This document shows positions 16,266 through 25,578 of a stretch of 64,000 bases of DNA, one piece after another (position 1 is the first letter of the stretch; every line of letters starts with the position of its first letter). The stretch spans positions 62,001 through 126,000 of the forward strand of contig NZ_JAPWIJ010000005.1 in assembly GCF_027270735.1 (NCBI RefSeq). The letters run 5' to 3'. Source of the stretch: Rhodococcus ruber (lineage in GTDB: Bacteria; Actinomycetota; Actinomycetes; Mycobacteriales; Mycobacteriaceae). The notes under the pieces are model-generated. The model worked only from the letters and a program-made list of their open reading frames with translations, made no database searches and was not told the DNA's origin. The position numbers and the translations under genes were made by a program.

Positions 16266-18701
16266 GTGGCGCAGCCGATTCAATTGCGTGTACCCGGATC
16301 CGACCCAGACCCTGGTTCGACCACGCTCCTGATCAACCCCCCACTATGGAATGCCTACGCCCCGCACCTTGCCATCCCGCTCCTGGCGGGAGTGCTCCGC
16401 GATCATGGCCTCGCGGTACGCAGCCACGACGCCAGCATCGCCGTGCTGGACTGGATTCTCAGCAGGGAAGGACAGCAAGCCCTCGCACCACGACTGACCA
16501 AAACCGCTGACCAACGATTGTCAGCCAAGGCCATCTTGGTCCACCCCCACGTGCTTGCCTCGATCGATGAGGCGAAGACGGTCATTCGCGACGCGGCAAC
16601 CCTGGCCGACGCACAACGACACACCTGGGCACGCACCGTGATGCGCAACGCAATGTGGTGTGCATCAGCGGCATTCGAGGACTTTTCTTTCGACTTGGTG
16701 GCGAACCAGCTGTACTACGCGGCAACGTCCACCGACGCGGTTCTCGCGGCCACCGATGACCCCGAACGAAACCTCTACTGCTGGGCCCAGGAGCGGATGC
16801 TCCCCGAGTCGATTCTGTCCGCGCCCGAAATCGGAGTTGTCGGCCTCAGCATATCCGCGGATACCCAACTCATCGCGGCGATGACCATGGCACGACGAAT
16901 CCGACGGTTACGCCCCGACATCAAAATCATATGCGGCGGAAACTACACAACCCGCATGGTTCAAGCGTGGCAAGTGCGCCACCCCTTCTTCGACCTCGTA
17001 GACGCGTTCGTACTCGCAGAAGGCGAGGAAGCGCTCCCCTCGCTCGTGAGAGCCTTCCACGCCGGCGAAAATGGCGCAGGAATTGCGGGAGTGATGGTCG
17101 CCGGCGACGACGGGAATGTAAACCACACCGCTCCCCGCCCTGTGAAGCTGGACTCGGTTGCCCCACCGGACTTCTCGGAAATGCCCTTGGACCGGTACTT
17201 CGCACCGGGCCCGATCCTGCCGCTCTACGCCTCGCGCAGCTGCGCATGGTCCTGCGCGTTCTGCTCTATCCCATTCGCATCCAACAACTTCCGGCGCAGA
17301 CCCGGAGCAACGACCGTAGACCACATGGAAGCTCTCAACGCCCAGTACGGAGCCCGACATTTCATGTTTGTCGACGAAATCATGACGCTGAACGTACTGC
17401 GCGAGGTGGCGACCGAGATCGTCCGCCGAGGTATGGACATCTACTGGTACGGCGAGACACGCTTCGCCGCCGGATTCGACCAGGAACTGGCGGATCTGCT
17501 CTATGCCTCCGGCTGTCGCCGCCTGAACTTCGGCCTGGAGAGCTACAACCAACGGGTCCTGGATCTGATGCGTAAAGGCACCAAGCTCAGACACATCGAC
17601 GACACCATCGAATACATGCTCGCCGCCGGCGTCCCTCCCCACCTGTTCGTCATCCACGGCTTTCCCGGAGAAACCAAAGACGAGGCTCAGCGCACGATCA
17701 CCTACGCCAAGTCCGTGATCGATCGAGCACGACACCACTTCGGTAACCCTTACGCGACGTGGGGCGGCGCGCCCTTTGTTCTGGACATCCATTCACCGAT
17801 CGGCCAGCACCCCGATGAGTTCGGGATTTCCATACTCGATCCACCTGACGGACATGACCTCGCTCTCGCCCGGGACTACACCGTCAACGGCGGCGGACTC
17901 GACCGCACCGAGTCGGAGTTGCTCGCTCGTCAGGCACGCGACGACACTGTAATCGAGAGAAACGTGTGGTTTCGCAGCCACACCCGCATCGCACTGTCGG
18001 AGGTGGAGGAGTTCACCTTCCTCCGTGCCTGTGCACAGGCCCCCCTGGCCCAAACCAGACGCGTCGCCATCGTCGCCCGCCCAGTGCGCGATTCGGATCG
18101 ACTGACGATTTCCGGAACGTGCACAATGATGCCGTGGGCGGCCGACCCCTCGGGTGACGAAGCTGCGTTGGTCCTCTACAACGGCGACCTCGACACCTTC
18201 GTTCAGCTCAACTGGCCTCATGCCAAGGACGAGGCAATTTTGAGATCGATGCCTTCCGCTCGGGTGGTCGCGGAGTTCTTCGCCCAGCACTCCATACAGT
18301 GGGGCGGCGTCACCGGCAGGGAGCTCGTCGCGCTGCTGGTCCGGCATGGCCTCCTCCGAACAGAACGAAACGAAACGGTCCTGAGTCCCAACCCCCTGTT
18401 CGTCGCCGAACCGGCGGTGCTCGAGACCACTGACCCGACCGGGTACGTCATCCTGCATCACCCGACCAACGGCAACACGGTTCGCATCGGCACCATCGGG
18501 CAGGTTGTCTGGCTCAGCTGCAGCCTCGAACCAACCGCGCGATCGCAAGTGTCGGCGTGGTTTCCGGTAAGCGATCCGGCGCGAACAATGTTGGCGCAGT
18601 CCACGTTCGACGATCTCGCCGAGCTGGGATTCTTGTTTGTCGACACCGCTGTCGACCGGACCGCGGAAGTCGACAACCGCGCTGCCGCAGGTGTGCAATG
18701 A
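16266..18701 (+). CDS. B12-binding-type radical SAM protein with C-terminal PqqD-like domain
   Basis: 811 residues from GTG at 16266 with GGAG seven bases upstream. The N-terminal ~310 residues look like a cobalamin-binding Rossmann domain (TTLLINPPLWNAYAPHLAIP, IICGGNYTTRM, LAEGEEALPSLVRAF). The radical SAM motif is CAWSCAFC at residues 326-333, followed by FVDEIMTLN, YWYGETRFAAGF and RRLNFGLESYNQRVLDLMRK. The last ~120 residues (GYVILHHPTNGNTVRIGTIG...FDDLAELGFLFV) resemble a PqqD-type winged helix, suggesting built-in leader recognition. Family enzymes often methylate unactivated carbon or form crosslinks. It ends in an ATGA overlap with the kinase gene. Inferred substrate: the peptide at 15995. 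Confidence 0.85.
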   Translation: MAQPIQLRVPGSDPDPGSTTLLINPPLWNAYAPHLAIPLLAGVLRDHGLAVRSHDASIAVLDWILSREGQQALAPRLTKTADQRLSAKAILVHPHVLASIDEAKTVIRDAATLADAQRHTWARTVMRNAMWCASAAFEDFSFDLVANQLYYAATSTDAVLAATDDPERNLYCWAQERMLPESILSAPEIGVVGLSISADTQLIAAMTMARRIRRLRPDIKIICGGNYTTRMVQAWQVRHPFFDLVDAFVLAEGEEALPSLVRAFHAGENGAGIAGVMVAGDDGNVNHTAPRPVKLDSVAPPDFSEMPLDRYFAPGPILPLYASRSCAWSCAFCSIPFASNNFRRRPGATTVDHMEALNAQYGARHFMFVDEIMTLNVLREVATEIVRRGMDIYWYGETRFAAGFDQELADLLYASGCRRLNFGLESYNQRVLDLMRKGTKLRHIDDTIEYMLAAGVPPHLFVIHGFPGETKDEAQRTITYAKSVIDRARHHFGNPYATWGGAPFVLDIHSPIGQHPDEFGISILDPPDGHDLALARDYTVNGGGLDRTESELLARQARDDTVIERNVWFRSHTRIALSEVEEFTFLRACAQAPLAQTRRVAIVARPVRDSDRLTISGTCTMMPWAADPSGDEAALVLYNGDLDTFVQLNWPHAKDEAILRSMPSARVVAEFFAQHSIQWGGVTGRELVALLVRHGLLRTERNETVLSPNPLFVAEPAVLETTDPTGYVILHHPTNGNTVRIGTIGQVVWLSCSLEPTARSQVSAWFPVSDPARTMLAQSTFDDLAELGFLFVDTAVDRTAEVDNRAAAGVQ

Positions 18702-19504
18702 CGACGCCGATATCGGTCGAGGTCCTCTCGGGCGGTGCCTCCCACCAGGGTAAAGTGGTTCGGGTCGGTAGCACAGTGCGACGGCCCATGGGCTCGTGGA
18801 GCACGGCGGTGCACGCTCTCCTCCGGCATCTCGAGGCACAAGGATTCCCAGGAGCGCCCCGTGTGCTCGGTGTCGAGGGCGACTACGAATTGCTGTCGTT
18901 CATCCCAGGCCGCGCTCCTTCGCTGCCGCCACCACAATGGTCGCGGACGGAACAAGCCGCCACCAGCGTCGCATCGTTGCTACGCAGCTACCACGACGCC
19001 GTTGATGAATTCGATTTCCATCGGTGGACCAATTGGGCGGACTTCGTGCCCGAACAGTACCGAGAGGGAGGGATACTGGGCCACAACGACACCGTTCGCT
19101 CAAATATTGTCTTCAGCGAGAAAGACTACACTGCAATTGCTTTGATCGATTTCGATCGAGCAGCACCCAGCAGCGTCGTGTACGAGCTCGCCGTCGCAGC
19201 CAGTCAATGGATACCACTCAGGGGCGAAGAAGACGATGATGACGTCGTATCGGGCCTACGCACCAGCAACAGGCTACGTAAATTCCTCGACGACTACGGC
19301 GTCGACGACAGTACGCAACGGATCGAAATACTGGCCGCAATCGAAGACAACGAGGAACGGAACCACACGACCCTGACCGACCTCGCACGCTCTGGGCATA
19401 CCGCGTACCGCGCCATGGTCGAGGGCGGAGCACTCGACCGAATCAGATCGAGGCAGGCCTTTCTCGCCCGACATCATTCGACATTCAGCGATGCGCTGCG
19501 GTGA
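18698..19504 (+). CDS. APH/choline-kinase-like phosphotransferase in the peptide operon
   Basis: 268 residues from the ATG that overlaps the upstream stop. The active-site loop GHNDTVRSNIVF (His129, Asp131, Asn136) matches HxDxxxxN of aminoglycoside phosphotransferase-like kinases, and ALIDFDRAAPSS is the metal-binding DxD-type motif. Upstream, ELLSFIPGRAPSLPPPQW fits the hinge between lobes; the N-lobe is short. Such kinases phosphorylate small molecules. Here the context points to phosphorylation of the peptide product, or self-protection. The stop overlaps the GTG of the phosphatase gene (GTGA), which suggests equal production of an opposing kinase/phosphatase pair. Confidence 0.8.
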   Translation: MTTPISVEVLSGGASHQGKVVRVGSTVRRPMGSWSTAVHALLRHLEAQGFPGAPRVLGVEGDYELLSFIPGRAPSLPPPQWSRTEQAATSVASLLRSYHDAVDEFDFHRWTNWADFVPEQYREGGILGHNDTVRSNIVFSEKDYTAIALIDFDRAAPSSVVYELAVAASQWIPLRGEEDDDDVVSGLRTSNRLRKFLDDYGVDDSTQRIEILAAIEDNEERNHTTLTDLARSGHTAYRAMVEGGALDRIRSRQAFLARHHSTFSDALR

Positions 19505-20967
19505 ACCAAGAACAGCAGCGCCCACCGACGCCAGCATCTTCGGCCTCCAGCATTTCGATTCCGCTCCCATTCGTCGGTGACCACAGAGAACTGCGCCCAG
19601 ACAGACGAACACACGCGATCGCGCCATCTGCCGTGACACTTGACTGGGTCCGACCGCTTCCGCCGAATCTGGTGGACGAACTCGACCGAGGGCTGACACT
19701 GGATGCGCAACAACTATTCGACGCCGTCGTCGATGTCACACGGATCTTGAACGACGCCCATTCGACTGGCCTCGCCGCCCTGACGACGTGGAGTTTGCGT
19801 TGGGAGGGTGCATTGAGCGCCGCGATGCTCCCGGGTATGGCCGACGTGGTCTCCACATGGCAAGCGCCGTTCACTGATCCGCCCGAACCCGGACCGGGCC
19901 GCGATCTCTACATCATTGCAACAGTCCTGGTACGTGCGTTGGCCGGGCGATGGCCCCACGATCGACACGATGCCCTCGTGATGGCAGGGGTCTTGGGCGG
20001 CGAATGGCCCTTGGGTGCAGATCATTTCGTCCGAAAGGCGGTGCACCCGATAGCAGACCACCGCGCAGCAACAGCATCGGATCTAACCGCATCCCTGCCG
20101 TCGACATCATCGGCGTTCATACCCGAGTCCCGCCTGGCAGCGGCCGTGGAAAGCGTAACCGGATGGCAGAAGGCGCAGGGACGGACCAACGGAGACAACG
20201 AGGACGTCGCACTTTGGGATCGAACAGACCGAACCGTCGTCGCCCTTCTCGCCGATGGCGTGTCCGGACGCGGAAACGGCACGGGACTACTCGCCGCCGA
20301 AACCATTGCGACGCAGCTACACCAGTGCTGGGAGGATGACAACATGCACCCCGCACACTGGTTGCAGACGTGCCATAACGAGTTGCGCAGCCTCGCGGCT
20401 CGGCGCGGCATGGAGGGACCCGGACAGCGCCCCGCCGCCACCGCCATTGGGCTCCGCATCACCGCAGACGGCGCGATGCAATCCGCATCGGTCGGAGATT
20501 CGGTGGCCTTCTTGTGTCGTCGTACCGATCGCGGAGTCATTGTCACTCGACTGACGCCCGAGGATTCGATCATTGCGCAGCGGACACGCGAAGGTCACCC
20601 GATTCGACCGGAAGATCTCGCTGTCGTGACCCGCGCGATCGGCGTCGGTGACGCCATCACCCCGCATCAACGGCACATCCACCTCCATACGGGAGACATC
20701 GTCGTCGTCGTCAGCGACGGCGCAAGCCGTGGCCACTCTGTCGACGGAGGAAGCGACTGCTGGCAGTTCGAGGATGCGCTGGAAGAACTCGCGCGGGCGC
20801 AACCATCGCCGGCGCTGCTCGCTTCGCAATTGTGCCGCAGAGCCGAAGAATTGGGCGGTCAAGACAACGCCACCGCGTGGGTAGCGGCTATCGTGGCACC
20901 CCACGTCGGTGTCGACCGGCCCGAGCCCGGTTGGATACGCCGTATGGAAGTCGACTCGATCGCGTGA
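19501..20967 (+). CDS. Pseudokinase-PP2C phosphatase fusion protein
   Basis: 488 residues from GTG at 19501. Residues ~215-475 are a PP2C domain: NGDNEDVALWD, VVALLADGVSGRGNGTGLLA, SVGDSVAFLCRR, VVVVSDGASRGH and LGGQDNATAWVA supply the metal-binding aspartates, so it should be active as a phosphatase. Residues ~60-205 look like a decayed protein-kinase C-lobe: LDAQQLFDAVVDVTRILNDA then HSTGL, RDLYIIATVLVRALAGRWP (compare DIYALGVVLYELLTGRxP) and HRAATASDLTASL, with no HRD or DFG. It may sense a ligand or the kinase. It is coupled to the kinase and to the exporter by GTGA overlaps. The target is unknown. Confidence 0.78.
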   Translation: MNQEQQRPPTPASSASSISIPLPFVGDHRELRPDRRTHAIAPSAVTLDWVRPLPPNLVDELDRGLTLDAQQLFDAVVDVTRILNDAHSTGLAALTTWSLRWEGALSAAMLPGMADVVSTWQAPFTDPPEPGPGRDLYIIATVLVRALAGRWPHDRHDALVMAGVLGGEWPLGADHFVRKAVHPIADHRAATASDLTASLPSTSSAFIPESRLAAAVESVTGWQKAQGRTNGDNEDVALWDRTDRTVVALLADGVSGRGNGTGLLAAETIATQLHQCWEDDNMHPAHWLQTCHNELRSLAARRGMEGPGQRPAATAIGLRITADGAMQSASVGDSVAFLCRRTDRGVIVTRLTPEDSIIAQRTREGHPIRPEDLAVVTRAIGVGDAITPHQRHIHLHTGDIVVVVSDGASRGHSVDGGSDCWQFEDALEELARAQPSPALLASQLCRRAEELGGQDNATAWVAAIVAPHVGVDRPEPGWIRRMEVDSIA

Positions 20968-22208
20968 CGGCGACACCCCCATCTCGCACGAAACGAACAG
21001 CACTGGGTGCATTGGTCGCTGCGTCCGGGATATCCAACATCGGTGATGGAGTCCGGCTGGTCGCAATGCCGCTGTTGGCGTCACAGCTAACGGCCGATCC
21101 ACGATTGATCAGTATCGTCGCTGCTGCGGGCCAACTGCCCTGGCTGGCCGCCCCGGTTCTCGGTCTAGTGGTCGATCGACTTCGTCCGATACGACTGATG
21201 AGCGCGATCAACGTGCTCCGCGGAGTCATCGTTGCGGTACTCGCGCTGACGGTCGCAGCGACCGGAGGCCACATAGGCCTTCTCATCGGTACGGCGCTCA
21301 TGCTGGGATTCGCCGATGTGTTGGCGGATTCGGCCGCTCAGGTAGTGATCCCCACTCTGGTGGCGGACAGTGACCTCGAATCCGGCAACGCCAAGCTGTT
21401 CGGCGCGCAAGCGACAGCGGCACTGTTCATCGGTCCTCCGCTGGGCGCGTGGTTGATTTCGATTAGTTACGCCGCACCGTTCACGTTCGACGCAGCCACC
21501 TTCGCCGTGTCGTGCATTCTGCTCACTACTATCTGGAAGCACGACCGCCAATCTCGTGATGTCCCACTTCGCAGAAACATCAGGGAGGAAGCCACCATCG
21601 GGTTCCGATGGTCATGGTCCGACTCGATCATGCGCAGACTGATCACCGTCGTGATGGGATTGAGTTTCTTCGACGGGATGGTCGGCGGCATTCTTGTCTT
21701 GTTCGCCACGCGCAACCTGGGAATGAGCGACATCGGATATGGTGTTTTTTTGTCGGCAGCCGCGCTCGGTAGCGTTGCCGGTACGGCTCTGACCGGCCGC
21801 CTACTCGGCCGTATCCGGGTGAAGTCACTTCTGGTGTTGTCCACCGTCGGTGCAGGCACCAGCTACGTGATTCTGGCAGTGTCGGCTGGACCGATCGTGG
21901 CAGGCGCGATGCTCGCGATCAACAGCGCGATGACCATGGTGTGGAACGTGCTGACGGTCTCGGCGCGCCAGCGAATCGTTCCGGAGGACATCTTGGGGCG
22001 GGTGACCACCACTTACCGTATGGCAGCGTGGGGATCACTTCCGGTGGGTGCCTTGGTTGGGGGCGTGATCGCGCGAGAAGTGAGCGTGCGCGCCGTGATT
22101 GCTGTGTCCGGTATCGCTCTGGTGGCACTAACCGCATTGGTGATCAGATTGCCGGCAGGCGCACTGGACGCACCAGGCGTTAGCGGGAGTAGCACTGGGG
22201 GCGATTAA
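20964..22208 (+). CDS. MFS exporter of the peptide operon
   Basis: 414 residues from GTG at 20964 (GTGA overlap); the open frame upstream is antisense-like junk inside the phosphatase. The protein has about 12 hydrophobic segments and the MFS_3/enterobactin-exporter style: ISNIGDGVRLVAMPLLASQL in helix 1, LGLVVDRLRPIRLM in the 2-3 loop, ADSAAQVVIPTLV, and RQRIVPEDILGRVTTTYRMA near the end. MFS_3 proteins commonly export secondary metabolites. It is the last gene of the coupled operon, so export of the mature peptide is the natural inference. A short stem around 22225-22244 overlaps the convergent gene and could end transcription. Confidence 0.85.
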   Translation: MTATPPSRTKRTALGALVAASGISNIGDGVRLVAMPLLASQLTADPRLISIVAAAGQLPWLAAPVLGLVVDRLRPIRLMSAINVLRGVIVAVLALTVAATGGHIGLLIGTALMLGFADVLADSAAQVVIPTLVADSDLESGNAKLFGAQATAALFIGPPLGAWLISISYAAPFTFDAATFAVSCILLTTIWKHDRQSRDVPLRRNIREEATIGFRWSWSDSIMRRLITVVMGLSFFDGMVGGILVLFATRNLGMSDIGYGVFLSAAALGSVAGTALTGRLLGRIRVKSLLVLSTVGAGTSYVILAVSAGPIVAGAMLAINSAMTMVWNVLTVSARQRIVPEDILGRVTTTYRMAAWGSLPVGALVGGVIAREVSVRAVIAVSGIALVALTALVIRLPAGALDAPGVSGSSTGGD

Positions 22209-22221
22209 CTGAGCCCGAGCG

Positions 22222-22737
22222 TCAACCGCAGAGTTCTTTGCGGTGGACTTCCACTTCACGCTTGTCATTGTCCAGCCGTAGCTCGATAGGCCGGTATCCC
22301 TGCTTGCGCCACCACGCGATGCTCTCCTGCTGACTCACCATCGGACCGACGAACACACTCGTCCACCCCGACCCAGCCAACGTCCGTTCCAGCGCGCCGA
22401 GAACTGGCTCACCAACGCGGTCGAGACCTTCGTCGGCATCGACGACGAAACTCCCGACCCACGGTTGTTCTTCACGGGGATGCGGAACAAGCAGCGTCAG
22501 CGCACCGACCACCCGTTCACTTGCGCGAATCACCAGACAGTGAGAGTTCTCCATGACCGTGTTGTGCCACAGAAACATCTCGACATCCTCTTCGGTAAAA
22601 GCCTCGACACCGGTGTGCAACGTACTGGCATCCAAGAAATCTGGATTGCTGTTGAACACGTGCAAGAACTGCGCAGGGCCGTCATCTGGCCCGACCTCGG
22701 AAACTGAGTATTCTCTTGCATCGAAGATGAGCTCCAT
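22222..22737 (-). CDS. GNAT-family N-acetyltransferase-like protein
   Basis: 171 residues. The acetyl-CoA binding pattern of GNAT proteins is present: HCLVIRASERVVGALTLLV (strands 2-3), WVGSFVVDADEGLDRVGEPV (strand 4 and the acyl-CoA loop region, although without a clean RxxGxG/A) and SIAWWRKQGYRPIELRL at the C-terminus. The loop lacks the consensus arginine, so the cofactor site is non-standard. It converges with the peptide operon, ending 14 bases from the exporter stop. It may be a resistance or unrelated acetyltransferase. Confidence 0.7.
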   Translation of the reverse strand: MELIFDAREYSVSEVGPDDGPAQFLHVFNSNPDFLDASTLHTGVEAFTEEDVEMFLWHNTVMENSHCLVIRASERVVGALTLLVPHPREEQPWVGSFVVDADEGLDRVGEPVLGALERTLAGSGWTSVFVGPMVSQQESIAWWRKQGYRPIELRLDNDKREVEVHRKELCG

Positions 22738-23041
22738 ACCTACAAGATATGGCGAGCCGGCCGGCGCTGCTCAGACCTTCGCCCGATCGCCCCATTTTCG
22801 CGGTCGTCTGTTGTTGCCACGGCAGCGCCCACACACCGCGGTTCGGAACGGAACACCAACCAGGGCCTCACGAAACCCGCTGGTTCTTAAGTTCGATGCA
22901 TAGCTGCTGTGCAGATGTCAGGACAGGTGCGTTACGACCTCGATTCTTCCCGTCGCGCTGAATTCGGCGGACAGTGTCGAAACTCCTTCGCTCGCTACTC
23001 CCAGACCGCCAAAGAGGCACGTCGATGCTGAATCAAAGAGC
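22738..23041. other. Intergenic stretch, no feature seen
   Basis: About 300 bases between the GNAT gene and a flavin-monooxygenase remnant. The first bases hold the GNAT promoter region. No gene, repeat or clear hairpin was recognised. Confidence 0.5.
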
Positions 23042-23659
23042 ATGCACGCGGGGTATGGACACCCCAGCAATTTCGCCGACCACGTGTGCAGTGATTTCTG
23101 CAACACTCGGTACATGTCGTCCACACTGAGTGAAGATCGCCAGACCGTCGGGTTTGGATCGGTCGATGCCCGTTCGGCTCGCCGCCCGGCGGTGATTGCC
23201 GCACCACACCCGATGAGTCCGATTATGCCGGTCAGCCTCGACACGCAGCCGATCGGCCCAGGCGTCAGCCGCGTCCGTGCTTCGGATCTGCAGCAGGCGA
23301 CGACGGTGTACAACAGGATGCACGCCGAGGACCATAATGCTGTGGTGTCGCTAGATCTCGAGTTCGTGATTGCTCCGACTGCTCGTGCCGCACGAGCCAT
23401 ACCCGTCAAAAGCCGACCGCGCGATGGCGATTCGACGGCCACTGTTCGGTACGTCGGCACTCCTTTGGGGCTGGCCGGTCTCATCGCCGACGTCGGAGCA
23501 GCGCGAGTAGCCGACGGAGTGAACCTCATACCTTTGGACTACTCGGCGTCCGTCGAGCTCCTCGTGTCCTCAACTCTTCCTAAGCTAGTCGGAGACGGCG
23601 TCATCGACTCCGAGACAGCCGCTGCGCTAAGGGCTGCTGCAAGCTCCGACCGAAGGTGA
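23042..23659 (+). pseudogene. C-terminal remnant of an LLM-class flavin monooxygenase
   Basis: An open frame of 205 codons whose first ~90 residues do not resemble a protein domain. From about residue 75 the sequence matches the C-terminus of bacterial-luciferase-like (NtaA/SnaA-type) monooxygenases: SLDLEFVIAPTARAARAIP, then VRYVGTPLGLAGLIADVGAA and RVADGVNLIPLDYSASVELL, ending LPKLVGDGVID. The complete family protein is about 440 residues, so the N-terminal FMN-binding barrel is missing. No ribosome site is visible. Read as a decayed gene at the edge of the catabolic region. Confidence 0.6.
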
Positions 23660-23728
23660 CATCCACGTTTGGGCCGGGTTTTGCGCCCTCGCAGTATTGT
23701 TCACCCTTGACGAGAGGGCAAGTGTGTC

Positions 23729-24634
23729 ATGGAGGTTCGTGAGCTGGAATGGTTCGTGGTTTTGGCGCGGACCGAGAACGTCACCAATGCTGCGGTGCAG
23801 CTTCACGTCAGTCAGCCAACGCTCTCGCGTGCGTTGGCCAGAATCGAACGTCAGCTGGGGGTGAAGCTGTTCGACAGGAATCAGAACAGACTTCGACTGA
23901 ACAAGTACGGCGAGATCTATCGAGCTCACGCGGTCAGAGCCATTCAGGAATTGGTGCAGGGCGAAGAACGCATCCGAACTCTGGTCGACCCGGAGCGCGG
24001 GGTCGTCTCGATCGGCTTTCTTCATTCGTTCGGGTCTTGGTTGATACCTTCTTTGCTCGACAGCTACCACGTCGTAGCCCCGCTGACGAAGTTCGAGCTG
24101 GAGGGAGGTGCCGCGGATTCCATTGTCGACGCGGTTCGGAGTGGGCGTATAGACGTCGGATTCGTCGCGCCGCGACCGGCTGCCGATGACCTGGCGTGGG
24201 TGCCGCTCGGGCGAGAATTGCTCTGCCTCGAGGTCCCTCCCAGCCACGAGTTCGCCGATCGAGACTCGATATCGATCGCCGAGATCGCCACCCGCCCGAT
24301 GATTGCCCTGGGTCCTACTTATGGCCTGCGGCACGTGGTGGACCGGCTGTTCGAGGACGCAGGATGTGTGCCGTTGATCAGCATCGAGGCGACCGAATTG
24401 TCCACTCTCCGTGCGCTCGTACGACACGGCAGCGGCATTGCCATCGTCCCGGTGCCGCGAGCCGACCAACAGTCTCCCACTGTGACCGTTCCGATATCCG
24501 ACGCAAATGCGTTTCGCTTCTACGGCGTGATCACTCGAAACGATGGACCGACGGGAAGTGCCGCACAAATATTCCTCGACTATGTGTCGGGGGAGTTCGC
24601 AACCGACGACGTCGACGAGAGCAATCGGCCTTGA
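23729..24634 (+). CDS. LysR-family transcriptional regulator
   Basis: 301 residues. The N-terminal helix-turn-helix reads LEWFVVLARTENVTNAAVQL followed by HVSQPTLSRALARIERQLG and KLFDR, a textbook LysR start. The effector-binding domain follows from about residue 90 (VVSIGFLHSFGSWLIPSLLD) and includes RIDVGFVAP and GSGIAIVPVP. The gene is convergent with the hydroxyquinol operon that ends at 24683, with a bidirectional hairpin between. It is a candidate activator of that operon, but the operon promoter is 7.7 kb away near 32341, so this is weak inference. Confidence 0.88.
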   Translation: MEVRELEWFVVLARTENVTNAAVQLHVSQPTLSRALARIERQLGVKLFDRNQNRLRLNKYGEIYRAHAVRAIQELVQGEERIRTLVDPERGVVSIGFLHSFGSWLIPSLLDSYHVVAPLTKFELEGGAADSIVDAVRSGRIDVGFVAPRPAADDLAWVPLGRELLCLEVPPSHEFADRDSISIAEIATRPMIALGPTYGLRHVVDRLFEDAGCVPLISIEATELSTLRALVRHGSGIAIVPVPRADQQSPTVTVPISDANAFRFYGVITRNDGPTGSAAQIFLDYVSGEFATDDVDESNRP

Positions 24635-24648
24635 CAGTGGTAATTGGC

Positions 24649-24673
24649 CGTACCGGTCGATTCGACCGGTACG
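24649..24673. terminator. Bidirectional terminator hairpin
   Basis: A 12-bp perfect inverted repeat (CGTACCGGTCGA / TCGACCGGTACG) separated by one base lies between the convergent LysR and dioxygenase genes, 15 bases after one stop and 10 after the other. Suitable for both strands. Confidence 0.7.
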
Positions 24674-24682
24674 ACCATTGTC

Positions 24683-25576
24683 CTATGTGCTCGGCGACGC
24701 CGGGAGCACGATGTCAAAGGTGACTTCGCTCCATGAACTCACTGAGCGGCCGTCTGGTGTAGGACCGTCCGAATGCTGGACGAAGGACTTGATCAGTGAT
24801 TGCTTTACTCCGAACACAGCGTCGTCCCAACCGATCTCGTCACCGTCGACGAAGATGTGGGTCACCAAACGCCGGAAGCCCTCTGCAGTGACCATGAAGT
24901 GCAAATGGCTTGCTCTCATGGGTGACCGCCCTACCGCCGCCAGCATGCCTCCAACAGGCCCGTCGTGCGGGATGGGGTATGGAGTGGGTGTGAGACCCCA
25001 AAACCTGAACTCACCGGTTTCGTCGGCGAAAAAGTGGGCTCGCGCTGCCATCCGGTCGTCGTCGTACTGAACGTCGTACTGGCCGTCCTCGTCGGCTTCC
25101 CAGACCTCGATGCGAGCGCCGGCAATCGGGTGTCCAGCGGTATCGCGAACACTGCCGGTCACCCAGCAGGGTTCACCGATCGCACCGAAGGCCATATCAT
25201 CGCCCAGCTCGATCTTTGGGGAACCGTCCACGAAGAACGGTCCGAACACCGTTGCCTCCGTCGAATTTTCGACGGGAGGGTTGTTCATGCCGATTACCTG
25301 CATAGACAATCCGAGAACATCGGAGAGCAGAATGAACTCCTGGCGGGTGTCGGTGCACATCTGGCCGGTTTCGGTGAGGAACGCGATCATGGTGTCCCAT
25401 TCGGCTTCGGTCAACCGGACCTCGCGTGCCGCGGCGTGCACATGGCGAACGACGGTTTCCATGATGAGTTTGAGTCGATCGTCGGGGGCGCGGTCGAAGG
25501 AACGTACGACGTTCTCTATCAGTTCTCGTTCCCCAGTGTCCTGCGCATCGTTCGCGGCCATCACTTCTCCCGTCAT
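24683..25576 (-). CDS. Intradiol dioxygenase, hydroxyquinol 1,2-dioxygenase type
   Basis: 297 residues. The non-haem iron ligands of intradiol enzymes are present: Tyr in [13 protein letters not shown], Tyr in [16 protein letters not shown], and the two histidines in [10 protein letters not shown]. The N-terminal helical domain contains [15 protein letters not shown], and [15 protein letters not shown] leads into the barrel, as in hydroxyquinol and catechol 1,2-dioxygenases. It cleaves 1,2,4-benzenetriol (or a catechol) to maleylacetate (or muconate). The adjacent maleylacetate reductase favours hydroxyquinol. ATG at 25576 follows the reductase stop by two bases; an internal ATG at 25561 with GGGAG upstream is an alternative start. 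Confidence 0.87.
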   Translation of the reverse strand: MTGEVMAANDAQDTGERELIENVVRSFDRAPDDRLKLIMETVVRHVHAAAREVRLTEAEWDTMIAFLTETGQMCTDTRQEFILLSDVLGLSMQVIGMNNPPVENSTEATVFGPFFVDGSPKIELGDDMAFGAIGEPCWVTGSVRDTAGHPIAGARIEVWEADEDGQYDVQYDDDRMAARAHFFADETGEFRFWGLTPTPYPIPHDGPVGGMLAAVGRSPMRASHLHFMVTAEGFRRLVTHIFVDGDEIGWDDAVFGVKQSLIKSFVQHSDGPTPDGRSVSSWSEVTFDIVLPASPST

Positions 25577-25578
25577 TT

